From: Aphis gossypii
Taxonomy: Eukaryota; Arthropoda; Insecta; Hemiptera; Aphididae
Reading direction: 5' to 3'
Assembly: GCF_020184175.1 (NCBI RefSeq)
Contig: NC_065530.1
Coordinates: 620,001-684,000 of the forward strand
DNA: 64,000 nucleotides
Numbering within the stretch: position 1 is the first letter of the stretch; each line of letters opens with the position of its first letter. Below the pieces are notes generated by a model. It saw only the letters and a program-made list of their open reading frames with translations. It did not search any database and was not told the DNA's origin. The translations under genes were made by a program, and so were the position numbers. Positions 1 to 12,060 of this stretch are shown piece after piece.

Positions 1-902
1 AATCAACTTATCGAATTTACGTTCATATACTAAAAATGATCAATATAAATTTATTATTTTGTGTACTTTTTAATTATTTAAAATTATTATAAAACTAAAA
101 TATTAATTACTTTAAAATATGGTTTTAATTAAAGTAGTTTTGTTTATAACAATATAATAATTAATATTAAACGTTTTATAATAAATAGTATATATATATA
201 TATGTGTGTGTGTAATATAAGATGAATAAATAATTAATTAATAATCATATTTACATACTTTTATCAACATTTCATTGATATGTACAATAATTGGGCATTC
301 ATCTATACTTTAAAGTATAAAATCAAATACTTTCTCTATTCCTTTTAAAACGAAAACACATAATAGGTTATCTATTATTTTTAATAACAAAAAATATTTT
401 AAGTTCTGAAATTTCCATGAAATAATTTAAAATATTTAAGAAAAACCATTTGCAAAATTATATGATTCATGTAAATCTAATATTTAAATTAAATAATAGG
501 TAGTCTACATTCCATATAGTATACATTTGTATACACTGTTAATAATCATTTATTTATTTATAGTATAATACTTATAAGTAAATTATTTTATTATAGTGTC
601 ATTTCTTTAAAATCGGAAAATATTAAATTAAGCTGATGAATTATTATGTAAGTATATAATATATTTTATAATATACAATTAAAAATGAATCCTTATAAAT
701 AGTGATATAAAAACGATCACAACAAACCTCTGTTGTAGATATGTTTAAATTTTATATGGCCAAAATAACATAATAATAATAATAACAACAACAACAATAG
801 ATAAAGGACAATTATCTGCTTCACGTTATAAAGAAAGAAAATAAATATAATATTACAGCTCCTTTTTTCAATTTCATTTTATTATTTTATCATACTATTA
901 TT
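1..902. other. AT-rich sequence without a recognised gene
   Basis: Very AT-rich sequence with short TA and TG runs near 190-215 and a run of CAA/TAA triplets near 770-800. No exon with plausible coding content was found on either strand. It is probably intron 1 of the minus-strand gene whose first exon lies at 979-914, because that exon ends with a good splice donor (GTACGT) reading leftwards. Confidence 0.5.
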
Positions 903-913
903 ATTACACGTAC

Positions 914-979
914 TTGAACGTGAGCGGCGAATGCGGTGGCAAGTACTGGGACGGCGACAATCAGCAACAGATGGTTCAT
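914..979 (-). CDS. First coding exon of a secreted protein (partial, runs off left edge)
   Basis: On the minus strand an ATG at 979 opens 22 codons encoding MNHLLLIVAVPVLATAFAAH plus two more residues. This is a textbook signal peptide: a short polar start, a hydrophobic core and an Ala-X-Ala-type cleavage region. The frame ends in phase 0 at 914 against a GTACGTG splice donor. A TATAAAAG box lies about 85 bp upstream and an initiator-like TCATTT about 60 bp upstream, so the exon looks like a genuine gene start. Insect cuticular proteins often have exactly this layout, with a leader peptide split from the mature protein by intron 1. The mature part is not visible in the window, so the family cannot be named. 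The longer open frames through 882-1207 on both strands are shadows of this GC-richer start region. Confidence 0.6.
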
Positions 980-1035
980 GGTGGTAAAAACGTGTGGTGT
1001 CGACGGCGTGTCCCGCGATACGTGGTTTCAGTACA

Positions 1036-1070
1036 AATGACAGTGTCCAAATGCCGACTACCCTTTTATA
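1036..1070 (-). promoter_or_regulatory. TATA box and initiator of the left-edge secreted gene
   Basis: TATAAAAG reads on the minus strand at 1070-1063. An arthropod-like initiator TCATTT follows about 30 bp downstream, with its A at about 1038. The predicted 5' UTR is then about 59 nt to the ATG at 979. The spacing is canonical for a TATA-driven insect promoter. The start site itself is inferred. Confidence 0.55.
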
Positions 1071-1207
1071 CAACCGACGCAACCGCCGCCATCCACCCCC
1101 TAAGCAAAAGCCCCTCTTGGATGACGCAAAGGAGGCGACGACACGCGGTCGCAAAACCTAGTCTCAAAGATGGTACTACACACGATATGATTATTACAAT
1201 AATATAA

Positions 1208-3080
1208 AATTACCTATATTAGTATTTTATTATTTATAATATTAATATATCGTACAATATCGTTAAATCTTATCTACGATGTGATATGTGAGGGTATTTT
1301 TTTAAACCGGTACTTTTAAAAATTTTTATTTTTGTACAAATTGTATAACTTAATTATGTTTAATAACTAATAATTAATAAATGCAGTTATTTAAGCATAT
1401 AAATTATTATTTATAAGGAGAGTATTATCAATATTATATTAAATATACGGCATTTGGTACAGTGATATATTATATTATAATTTATTAGTTATCACTTAAT
1501 CAGTAATACAATAAACGAAAAGACAATAATCCATAATAATAAGTATTATTCACCATATTATTAATTATATTTATAAATTATTCTAAAAACAATCTATAAC
1601 GCAATTACTTAACTGAAATTAAAATTCAAGATTGTAAATTTAACTAGATATCTATACACACATATTTTAAATAATATTATATAGATATATTTTAAATACA
1701 ATAAATTATAACTCTAAATAATGCTAATAATAGCGGTAAAAACATATGAATATCAAAATAGCTGTAGCAGTAAATTCCTATAAAGAACGCATGTAAGTAC
1801 ACTTGAACTTCAAAATTTCTGGTCATTATTATTCAAAATTTTATACATTTCCTGTAATATAATTATTCGTATTATTTTAATTTTTTGTACACGAAAAATA
1901 AAAATCATAGTTACAAAGATGTTGACAATTTATGTACAACTAATATATAAGTACTTATTTAAAAATTATTTCTACATTTGTGTAAATCATGGAATGATTG
2001 GTGGTACATATATGTAAAAAAATATAACTGTATTATAACTGTTCAACTTCTTTAAATTAGGCACTATATCAATATTATGTTGATGATATACATCTCACCT
2101 TTGATGAGCCCACCTTGGCTCATTATTCTCGGTAAACAAGTAATTAGATATTATAACTTAATGTTGAAAAACGTATTTATAATATGCGTACGTACCTACA
2201 AGACTTCTCTGTTGGAATTTTCAAACACTGTACACCGCCATTATGGTATGTTATGTAATAATATACGTACTTGTGGACAATGGAATGAAAATTATTTGAC
2301 AAATATTAATAATGGATAAAATTACACAACGGACGTGAAGGAAAAGGCTACCATGTTTTCTAAGATTGATTACTCTCCCGTGACGGAAGTATCATAATTA
2401 CACACCACATATTAACAAATGGAATATACAATATAAATTGTGGAATTGTGGACCATTGTCAATGAATCTATACCACTATATAGGCAACTATAACTGTTTC
2501 CCATAACCGAGGCGATCGGCGTTCATATTTTATATAATTTATAATTATAATTTATTTATATGTTCAGTACCATTATAAACGATTAACTATGATATTTTTC
2601 GTCAGTTATCAGAAAAACGTTGGGGAAATTTACCGATTTTTTCGAATCTCTTGCGCACTCTGTTCGATTATCGATGATTCTTGATAAAACTATTTTATCG
2701 TCGCCGTTTGTAAATAAGTAAAATGTTTTGTGCAGTTAAAATTAATTATTTTTATAGATAGATATTTCAAGCCAAACATTTAAATGAAAAATAATATTTT
2801 CTCCTTTGATAATTATAGTAACTTTTTATAATTAAAAAAATGTTTATCGTAAGAAATTGAAAATACTCAGAATTATGAACAGATATCATAGTATCTACTA
2901 TATAGCCTTATTTCATTAACAAAATGATAGCCTTGAAAGTATCAAGGCTTATTTTAAATTATTTCATGAACCTAATTACTTTGTTCTACTGTACGTTGGC
3001 ATTATATATATATATATATAATATATTAATATATATATTAACTATTATTATATTTATTATACAAATACAATACATGATAT
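1208..3080. other. Intergenic AT-rich DNA
   Basis: No supported gene. Open frames here are short and AT-driven. A small perfect hairpin (8-bp arms AGCCTTGA/TCAAGGCT) sits near 2930-2950, and a TA microsatellite lies at about 3003-3040. Confidence 0.5.
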
Positions 3081-3089
3081 CATAAGGGC

Positions 3090-3292
3090 TATCGAACGAT
3101 TTGCCAAGCGTGCCTAACCTAAGCCAAGCGTGCGCAGGTCTTCTTGGTAGGGGAGGCAATACCTTAGCTAGGAGGTCCAGACGCCAATTTCCACCCTCCG
3201 ATTTGTAGGTATAATATAAGATATTGGTGAAGCGGAAAATCTCGCAGGGGAGGCAACCACCTCCCCTGCCAGCCCCGTGTGCACACTTATGC
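3090..3292. repeat. GC-richer block with short direct and inverted repeats
   Basis: A compositional island in AT-rich surroundings. The word GCCAAGCGTGC occurs twice within about 30 bp near 3100-3135. CAGGGGAGG and CCTCCCCTG form a 9-bp-arm hairpin near 3245-3270. The 102-codon minus frame across it has no recognisable content. It is probably a fragment of a mobile element, but no boundary or target duplication was found. Confidence 0.3.
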
Positions 3293-3771
3293 ATGATATA
3301 ATATACCTACGATATTAAATATTAGTATATTTTTGACAAACAATTAGTTCAACTTACAATGTATATCTATCATAGACAGAGATGGTGAATTTTTCTATAC
3401 CTGTAGTTCGTGCAGTTGGTAAAATAAAAAATTGTTGGTTGGATTTTATTTATCCTGTGTATTAATAAAATTGGTGACTTTTTTTTCTTATTAAACCCAA
3501 AATAAATAACTATTATTTTTTGTTTACTTGAGTGTGTCACTAAAAGAACGTACGTGTGTCGCCATCTCTACCATAGATTAGATATAGTAGGTATTAGTAT
3601 ATACTAATGTTATATTGTTATTTAATAATAATTTAAAAAAATACAATTACTTTAATATTAGGTGATATAAATAAATGATACATTTTCCTCTGAAATAGAG
3701 GCTAACAATTTGAAATCAAAATTGTTTTCCAAATTTAACAACTCAATAACGTATAGCTGAATTCACATTTA

Positions 3772-3850
3772 ACAGTGACTTACTTAATGATGAAGTACAC
3801 TTGAAAGTTAAAACTTAATAATTATCAGTGTGACTTACCTAGTTTTTTTT
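3772..3850 (+). repeat. Dispersed CAGTGAC repeat, copy 1 (diverged)
   Basis: One of four copies in the window of a short interspersed sequence built around ACAGTGACCNACTTGATGCC, usually followed after about 20-25 bp by AGCAGARCRGTA. The other copies are at 21136, 30292 and 41620, all in the same orientation. This copy keeps the first word and loses the second. The family is not recognised. Confidence 0.4.
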
Positions 3851-4269
3851 TTTTAATCAGATATACTATTTGTGTTCGTTTAGAAGATATTATTTAGTTT
3901 ATTAAGGCTAGATGAGATGATTCTCATTCATTACATATAAACATTTAAAAATACATTTTAAATATTACTTTTATATTTCTTTTCTTCAAAAGAATAAAAT
4001 ATAAAATAATATAAACTAATAAATGCGTCTTTTGACTAATTAAAAGCTTATATTGTTTTTTTTTTTTTTAGTGAAAATTAATTAAGAATAATACTTTTTT
4101 TATCACTAAATAAATTATACTGTTAAAATCAATCAAATAAAATTTTATTATAGAATTAAGATTTTTAGTTTTTTATTGTTTACGCTCAGCTATATGTGTA
4201 TATACTAAGTTATCAAAAGTATTGACTTTATAACAGTTCTAATATCTAACAAGTTGTTTCTGAAAACCA

Positions 4270-5235
4270 GCAGAAAAAATCGATGGTGGGGGTTAGGTAA
4301 CCTCCTCACTCGCAACACCAATGATAGATGTTACGCGCCCTGCTTACAATCGCGTAACTCTCATTTTAGCACTGAAAGCTGATCAAGTGACTACGCGTAG
4401 ATTCACAGGCACTGTAACCATTATTCACTATGATCGCTGAAGATGAATCTTGTGGTGTTCACAAAAGAGGAAGGGATGTGTAATGGTTTGATGAGTAAAA
4501 CACGATTGCTACCGTATAATCGCTTATGATGTAAAGTACAATATTATTATAGTTTATATAAGTAATAAGATGTTAAACACAATTGGGTTAATGAAAAGTA
4601 TTACCTTTTATATGATGTACAGGAAAATTGTTTTAAATAATAATTTAACAGTTAAAGTTTAGCGATCGAACTCATGCCGTGCTTAATATAAAAAATTTAG
4701 TCGATTATTTAGTATTTACTTGACATTTTCAAAAAAAAATACTTTGGAATTTTCATTTTCTAAGTTGGTGATATATATTGTTATATTTCTTGCCATGGTT
4801 ATAATAACAGTACCCATCTCTCTACGAATTATGACCACCAGGGTTGCCGTTTTTCATGAACTGTTTCACACAGAGTTCCTACTCCCTAAACGAAATCATT
4901 CCCCAAATAAAGGTACTATCCTACAGCCGAAACGATATAAGAAAGTTACCTCGAGTATCTATTTGGTTTGTACCGCTATATAGTGCAATTGACGCACTCT
5001 CTCCCCAACCTCTCAATTTTATTTAATACATTGATGATATTCATATGTAGAACGGTAGCTCTTTCAACGATGTCCTTTCAACTTAAGGAAAAAGGCAGAC
5101 AACAAACCGAACAACTCTGGCACTGTACCACTTACCATTTTGCCACGGAGACAGGGTCAATTCTAGGCTTATACTGTGACGTTCATCAATCGCTCGTGCC
5201 AAGCTCGTGGTTTTACTTCACAATATGACATAAGT
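4270..5235. other. Complex, less AT-rich block with no gene assigned
   Basis: Sequence here is visibly richer in G and C than its flanks and contains several open frames of 60-87 codons on the plus strand (4720-4983, 4844-5026, 4968-5228). None shows a recognisable domain, and their amino-acid content changes abruptly between frames. GTTACGCG and CGCGTAAC form an inverted pair near 4330-4360. On the minus strand an ATG abuts a strong GTAAGT donor near 5135, which could be a leader exon, but no partner exon was found. A decayed transposon or gene fragment is the likeliest explanation. Confidence 0.3.
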
Positions 5236-5620
5236 CAGCGGTCTACGGATATTAATCCACATCACTTGATATTTATTATATTATGATTATTAATATGATA
5301 TTAAATTTAAAACGAATTGTATTAATAATTAATAATTTTAATTTTATAATAATTGTTTTTAAAAATCTTAATAAACGTTGTAAATTAGTTAAATAAAGTG
5401 GTAAATTATTCGAATAGAATTTAATATCAAAATAACTAAAACACATCTCCAGAAAACTTCGTCGAAAAGAAAGTCAAAAAAGTTCAATCCAGCAAAATGG
5501 CGAAAAATACCTAATAAACAAATAAAATTATTAGAAACTCCTATATTCATAATATTTGTTTCACAATAAATTTAAGATATTGTACCTACTTACGATGATC
5601 ATATATTATTATATAGGTAT

Positions 5621-7251
5621 TCATGGAACGCATCCATCCCACAAGCATCCTTTTTCCAGCGCATATTCTAGACACGAGCTGTGACCATTTGACGCAGCCT
5701 CGTCACACGTGGTTATGTCCCACAAGCAACCGTTATTGTGTGCGTAGATAAGACAATGGAGATGGCCACTAGCTACAGCTGCTTCGCACGTCATTCTGTC
5801 CCACAGACAGCCATTTTCGTGGGCATATGCCAGGCACGTGAGGTGACCATGGGCCGCAGCTTCCCGGCAAGTGAACGAGTCCCACGGGCAGCCGTGGTCG
5901 TGTGCATACTTCAGAACGTCAATATGCCCACCGGCCGCTGCCGCCTCACACGTGGACGCGTCCCACGGACAACCATTGTCTTTGAGGTACTTTAGACACT
6001 CAAGTTGGCCACTGCCAGCCGCTTTCTCGCACACGATCTCGTCCCATGGACAGCCCTGTTCCCGGGCATACCGCAGACACTCTAAATGGCCGTTGGCTGC
6101 GGCGTATTCACACACCGACACATCCCACGGACAGCCATGGTCGTGAGCGTACTTTAGGCACTCGAGTCTTCCGTTGGCGGCAGCCTGGACACTTATGGTT
6201 CGTGTCCATGGGAACCCGCGGCTTTCGGCGAACGCTAAGCATTCTAAATGTCCATTTGCAGCGGCGTTTTCGCTCATCGAATCGGGTGTACTGTATTTGT
6301 AATCATTGCAGTTGGACGATATGGCTTGAAAAAAAATAAACACTAGGTTACAAAATGAAGAGATATTATGGTAGGATGAGATTGCGGTTCACCCATCCAA
6401 AAATAAATAACTTTCGACCATTATTTTATTTATTGTATTAAGATAAATGCCAAAATTGGCTCAAATATAGAATAGTATAAATATATATAATATATAATAA
6501 TATATTATTATATTATTATTATATATTTTATATATTATATAATAATAATAACAACAGCAAATAAACCTAAGATTATAGGACTATATTATAAAACCGGATA
6601 ACTCATAATATAAAATGTATGTTTAGAAATTAAAAAAGTCAAGTCTCAACTCATTCCTAATCATTAGAATCCTCTCAAAGAGATAGTTACATACATAATA
6701 AAAAAAATTAGAACAAGTTCATGAATAATATTGAAGTATTATAATTTAAAACAAATATATTAAATAAAATATTTATGAAAAGCCTTTGAAAGTCTTAGCT
6801 AGGAATACTATTTGAAAAATCCCCTTCACCCCTTCACAAAAATTATTAATATTTACCACAACAATCAATCGATATCAAATATACAGACTTGAATTAAAAG
6901 ATACAGGTTATCGATTAGCCTTTAAAGTAGTATTTAACATGGTTATACGAAAATTAAGTAACACTGATTGGGTTATAGGAATAAAAGTAAATACAGTGAG
7001 AAATATTCGAATTTGTTATAGTCTTTATATTCGTTCAGACCATATATTGCTTACCTACCTACATCATTTTTAAATTTATCATTATAATGAAAATCAACAT
7101 CCATAATATTTGATCTTGTCTCGTTCTTCAGGTATCTCAGTACATCGATACAGCAAGACTGAATATCGATTTTTAATGTCTCCAAATTATCATAAAATGT
7201 TCTATCATCGTAGTCACAAACACAGTATGCCAACTTTGATAAAGAAAACAT
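5621..7251 (-). CDS. Ankyrin-like repeat protein with eight GCPWD-type repeats
   Basis: A two-exon minus-strand model. Exon 1 is 7251-7059, from an ATG and ending phase 1 at a GTAGGT donor. Exon 2 is 6324-5621, after a T-rich tract and AAG acceptor, ending in TGA. Together they give 897 nt, or 298 residues, with consistent phase. Exon 1 (about 64 residues) has no recognised domain. Exon 2 encodes eight tandem repeats of 27 residues with the pattern AAxNGHLECLxYAxxxGCPWDxxxC. These are divergent ankyrin-type repeats in which GHLECLKYA resembles the ankyrin inner helix and a Trp-Asp and two Cys are fixed. Such repeats are best known from protists, algae and large DNA viruses and are unusual for a core insect gene. 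The exon is much richer in GC than its flanks. No membrane segment or catalytic domain is visible, so a scaffold or binding role is the most that can be said. A CACAG acceptor just upstream of the ATG suggests a 5' UTR intron. Confidence 0.7.
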
Positions 7252-7312
7252 TTTACAGCTGTGAAAAACAATAAAATGTTAATAATGTATTAGTATAATA
7301 AATATATTGAAC

Positions 7313-7402
7313 AGTAGGATACATTTGCTGATCTTAGAATCTACCTTCCTAACCCTCTTACCAGTAACTGGCTGATCCTAGGATCGACAAATGTATCCTA
7401 CT
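7313..7402. mobile_element. 90-bp hairpin element with 6-bp target duplication
   Basis: The ends AGTAGGATACATTTG and CAAATGTATCCTACT are perfect 15-bp inverted repeats, and the inner sequence extends the pairing imperfectly to about 32 bp per arm. The element is bounded by direct copies of TTGAAC at 7307-7312 and 7403-7408. It is a miniature terminal-inverted-repeat element just upstream of the ankyrin-like gene's first coding exon, within its presumed promoter or 5' UTR intron. Confidence 0.65.
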
Positions 7403-7708
7403 TTGAACCAAAATTATACTCGAGAAGGTATATCAAAGGTTTTTTTTTCGATTCAAAGAATTCACATTATTTAGTTTAAGTATAAAATAATATATTTTAA
7501 ATAATTTGAATTTTCTTATACTTAAAAGATATAAAATAATATACAATAAAAACCGTAAGATCAATTTAAATTTTCCATTCACATCCTTCTAAATTAACTG
7601 TACATATTTACTTGTTTCTATAACTACCTATATATTATACAGTTTATGTAATATTATATAAATACGTAGGTTAAATTAGGCTATAAATATATTTTATGTG
7701 AGCTATAA

Positions 7709-10007
7709 CAGTATTTCTCAACCTTTTTTAATGTCACAACCCTCAAAATAGGTATAAAATTTAGTAAATCACTTCGCTACCCTCTATGTATATTAAGTAC
7801 AAATTTAAACAATATAAAAAAAAAGAATCATACTTATATGAATAATACGAGTATATTATATTTTTAATAAATGTTTTAGTAAAAAGTCGAAACTATATTA
7901 TATTATTTTTACCATTTTACAGCGAGAAAAATTAATTTATTTGATTTCTACATCATACGATATTATGATCTACTAATTTTAGATTTCTAAATATAAATTT
8001 AGAGTGTTAATACACTTTTTTTATTTACACCTTAATATACTCCATTACTCCCGTTATTGTGTCAGCACTAAAATGACTAAAAGTCATCAACATATTACAT
8101 ATGAGTATTTATTATAAATTCATATTTCATACTAGCCAATATTAAAAAATAGTTATCTGCAAAGTACAAAAGTTTATCTGTATTTTTTTTTTAAATTTAA
8201 ATGGAGTAATAATTATATAATTAGTATACTTTGCTTTATTAAAATATGTTTTGAAACTGATAATTTAAAACGTTTACAGAGTTAGATTTCCTAACTTTTT
8301 TGAATTCATTTACATAATTATTTTTATTATTTGAATTAAAGTAATAAAACTGTTATTTCAATACGATAACTATAAACATTTATTAATTGCTGCTATTTCA
8401 GCCAACTAGTATAACTATATACGTATAGTGTTTAAATACATAAAATTCGTTTCTGTGATACAGTTATTTATTATTACAGTGTCATGGTTAAGAAGAATTC
8501 ATCGAATAAAGAATAACATATTCTCCTCTTAAAGTATTAAATGAGAAATTTACCTACCGACCGTAAAAGCGTATCAACGTATATACCTGCTACATAATCA
8601 ATCAAGCAAATTACTATTTTGTCTAATGTCAAAATCCAATCACCGTCTTCTGCAACCAGTTCAATGCCTAACATTGCAGTGATGTCTGGTGTGAATGATG
8701 ATGTATTGGAAATCCGATCATTGACTTCTGCATCGATGCAACAAACTTCCGATGGACCGGTAGTACTTAAAGTGGGGAGGGACGAATTCGCCGGTCCACC
8801 GAAGAAATTGTGGTGTTCGATGCCGAATATACACTTAAAGTTTGATGCAAACAATGCGACTAAATCTAAATACATTCCGATGATGCAAGTTTTGACCAAC
8901 GCTGAAAATGGACCAGTAAAACTGGTATTAGATCCGATAACCGACCTCGGTATTGTCGCTGATGAGCTCACGGCAACCACGGTCGAAAAGAACCCCACTA
9001 CCGTTCGTTGTGGAAACGAACGAAAAATTTGTCCGTCATATGTTTTGTCGTGCTTGACATACCTAGTAGGAATTAAAATATAATTTATAATCTCCTAACA
9101 TATGCCTGCACGTTATTTAAAATGAAAAGCAATTACTTCACTTTAGTCTTCAACTTAAAACTTAATATAATATTAGAATGGTTATTACTTATTCATTACT
9201 TATTAATTTATTATGAAAATAGTGTTGATTTAATGATTTACACAATAAATGGTTTTATTATGTTACTTAATTGGTTTGTATTTTTTTTTATTATTATGTA
9301 TTATTTATTAAATAAGAACAACACGTATTTGTAAAAATGACTTTATATTATTATTATAGGTACAAACTATAAAAGTTTTTTTAACCTATGTAAAAAAAAA
9401 TCCCGTGAGAAGTGAGAACTTCTTGTGTTATATTGAATATATTTTAAGTTTTTCACAAATTACTTCTATTCTAGCCTTAACAGTAACACATTGACATTGG
9501 ACTTGCTGCACATATCGGAGAATGAATCACACAAACAATTTAAAATACGTATGTATAGGAGGTACCTAATATACAAACTATATTATTTTTTAATTATTTT
9601 AATTTGCATTAAATTTGATTAAAAAATAAAAAAATATTTGTTTATTAGTTAGTATAAAATCATATTGCATACGAGTCTGCAATGAAGTACCACATTTTAT
9701 GTCTTTTGTGTCTTTGGAAACCGTTACGAGGGGTAACCAGGTAACCAGGGTAACCGTAACGCTTTTCCATGATGGTTTTCGATTCTGTGTGCCAAAGCAA
9801 AGTCATAAAAAGTCAAAAATATCATACCATTAACCAATTAAGCAAAAGAAAGATACCATTTATAAATACCATGAGTACCTAATTTAAACTTGTTACAGGT
9901 ATAAGTATTTTTTTTATTCAATAAAAAATTTTAAATAAACATGTTTATTTTGTATATTATTGTTTTATTATTTTTGACCTTCGTGACCCCCAGGTTGAGA
10001 AATACTG
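7709..10007. mobile_element. hAT-superfamily DNA transposon, 2.3 kb, with 8-bp TSD
   Basis: The element begins CAGTATTTCTCAACC and ends with its perfect inverse complement. This 15-bp terminal repeat closely matches the CAGNGNTTCTCAACC consensus of hAT transposons. It is flanked by perfect 8-bp direct repeats AGCTATAA at 7701-7708 and 10008-10015, the duplication size diagnostic of hAT. Inside, the sequence is mostly AT-rich with subterminal GGTAACC words near 9725-9755. No hAT transposase (RNase H-like core or dimerisation domain) was recognised, so the copy is probably non-autonomous. It carries one unidentified coding-like segment at 8598-9083. The intact duplication and ends suggest a fairly recent insertion. 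Confidence 0.85.
8598..9083 (+). other. Unidentified ORF carried inside the hAT element
   Basis: A block of about 490 bp clearly richer in GC than the rest of the transposon is open for 161 codons on the plus strand and for about 150 codons on the minus strand (8998-8537). The plus frame has no ATG at its upstream end. It contains the stretch DGPVVLKVGRDEFAGPP and later VKLVLDPITDLGIVADEL, with a balanced globular composition. The minus frame is more hydrophobic. Neither resembles hAT transposase or any family I recognise. The ORF could be an exon of a captured host gene, a decayed transposase domain, or chance. The plus frame seems slightly more protein-like because of its even composition. 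Confidence 0.3.
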
Positions 10008-10015
10008 AGCTATAA

Positions 10016-11550
10016 TACTGTTATTAACATACAACCAATAATAAAAATAATTATGATACAATACCACATTACTATAAGAACTACGATTGTTGTAACCAGT
10101 CTAATGGATTCACGCAGATTTCTGTCACAGTAAATTAAAAAAGATAAATGATAAACATTAATGTTAACTAAGCAGTAGTAACTATTAAGTATCCTAAATA
10201 ATATACTAAAACCATTAAGTAAAATATTACTAGTTTTGTTCAAATTCAATGTATTATTCAATATCCTAAATACTGCAATTGCACACGACGGTGCACACCA
10301 ACGTTGATAACTAGTAATTTTGCGATAAACGGATAAAATTCTCGCTATACTTTCATGCCCTAAATACTTAATTTATGGTTACGTACCAAATAAAAATGAG
10401 ATTGATAATTATGATATCTCTAAAGCGTGTACATTTAAAAAAATAATAATATTGGAAACTATCAACCATTCAAACTTGATGCAGCCTAATAGCCAAGTCG
10501 AGACGAAAATATAATTTGTGGGACGTTAAAGAATAAAGACGTTTAAGTGGTATACAGCGACCATTCTGCTCATCAACTTAATCTAATTTTGTCCTCGTGA
10601 TAGAAAATAACGTCATGTTACAAAAGCAACTATAGTCCTCATATAATGATACTGCCGCCAGAACCCTAAAATTTTTTTAAATACTTTGCATCATACTATG
10701 GCGAATGAAAAAAGACAGACAATTGATCTGACATCATTAGGTATAAATATGTATATGTATGTTAAGGTGATGTCCTGTACCTTTGACCACTTGATTTTAT
10801 TAATAATCATAGCTAACCAGAAATGTTGTAGACTTTTATAATATTCCTATAGCCATGGTGCTTCTAGAATTTTAAGAGGAGGGATTAACGTGTTACACAA
10901 AATTATAATAGGTGCGTCATTTATGTTATACTTTTCAGGTTTATAACTTAAGTTGAATAACAGTGACGAGAAATTTTTATTAACTGAAATCCTACTTATG
11001 AAAATAGCAAAAACCACAGCAAAAATATAATATATCTTCTACGTTTAGCAACTTAATATAATATACTTAAGCATAATTACTATGGATCATTACAGATTTA
11101 ACCCTTATATATTACACTACCTAATTACTGAAAGTTCACTTGGAACCTATACAATTGAAAACAAACAATAAAATAAAAAATTACATTAATCAAACACTTA
11201 GTAAAATAATTTTAGCAAAAGTCAACATAATAATATACGTAATTTAAGCTAATATATAATATAATAACATTTGTTGATTGTTAGTTTAGATTTTTTAATA
11301 TTATAGTCTACAGTATATTATGTTAAATATTTTCTAGAAATAAAAATAGAAAACTACGATAAGATCCTTATAATAATCCTTTTTTATTGTTGTGTACTTT
11401 AAGTTTTAACTTAACTTTACGAGAAAAAGAAAAACTTTGTTTATGCTAGGTAATCGTAATCTTAAAATTAAATTTTCAGAAAAATCAATTGAAAAATTTT
11501 GGATATCAATCAAAGAATAATTTTTAAAAATATTAGAAAAATATTTTAAT
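10016..11550. other. Intergenic AT-rich DNA
   Basis: No gene supported. The 83-codon minus frame at 10261-10010 partly overlaps the end of the transposon and is hydrophobic only because of AT-rich codons. Confidence 0.45.
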
Positions 11551-11554
11551 TTTC

Positions 11555-12060
11555 AAGGATGGCCATTAATGAATCAAAGTTAAAATTAAGTCAAAACGTT
11601 AAGTTAATTAACTTGTTACCTTTTTTTCAAATTAACTTTTAACTAAATAAGTTACTTTTTTAAGATTAATGTATTAACTTCAAGTTAATTTTATTCAAAC
11701 ATATCTAAATTAAGTTAATTTTCGTCCAAAAAATAATGCACATTTTTGAATGAGGTTTTTTAGAAAAGTAGGTTTTTTGATAGCTGTTAATACTTTGATG
11801 TATTATTTTAAATTATCCCAGTAATTTTCTTGTGTGTAAAGAATAACCATCTAAACTACATTACTATGTGTCTGGAATTTTTTATTATGCAAATTAGAAA
11901 ATGTTAACTTTAAACTAAATTAAGTTCCTTTTTTAAAATTTAACGTTTAACGAGTTGACGGAAAAAATATGAATAACTTTTCACTTAACTTAACTTTATT
12001 ATTTAAAATAACTTAACTTAACGAGTTAAAAAAAATAGTTAACTTTCCCAGCCTTAATAA
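11555..12060. repeat. TTAACTT-rich degenerate repeat element
   Basis: About 500 bp densely filled with TTAACTT, AAGTTAA and AACTTAACTT words in both orientations. The edges AAGGATGGCCA (left) and the complement AAGGCTGGGAA (right, read on the minus strand) look like degenerate inverted termini. No target duplication was identified. It is probably an old inverted-repeat element or satellite-like insertion. Confidence 0.4.

Noticed and set aside
2986..3294. 102-codon minus frame
   Set aside because: It reads through a TA microsatellite and a repeat block; no protein-like features.
5738..6339. Plus-strand frames antisense to the ankyrin-like repeats
   Set aside because: The minus frame has clear 27-residue repeats with conserved residues; the plus frames only mirror the repeats.
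8537..8998. Minus-strand ORF as an upstream exon of the ankyrin-like gene
   Set aside because: A possible donor (GTAG|GTAAAT) would even splice in phase to the exon before 7251, but the ORF lies wholly inside a hAT transposon with intact ends and target duplication, so an ancestral host exon there is unlikely.
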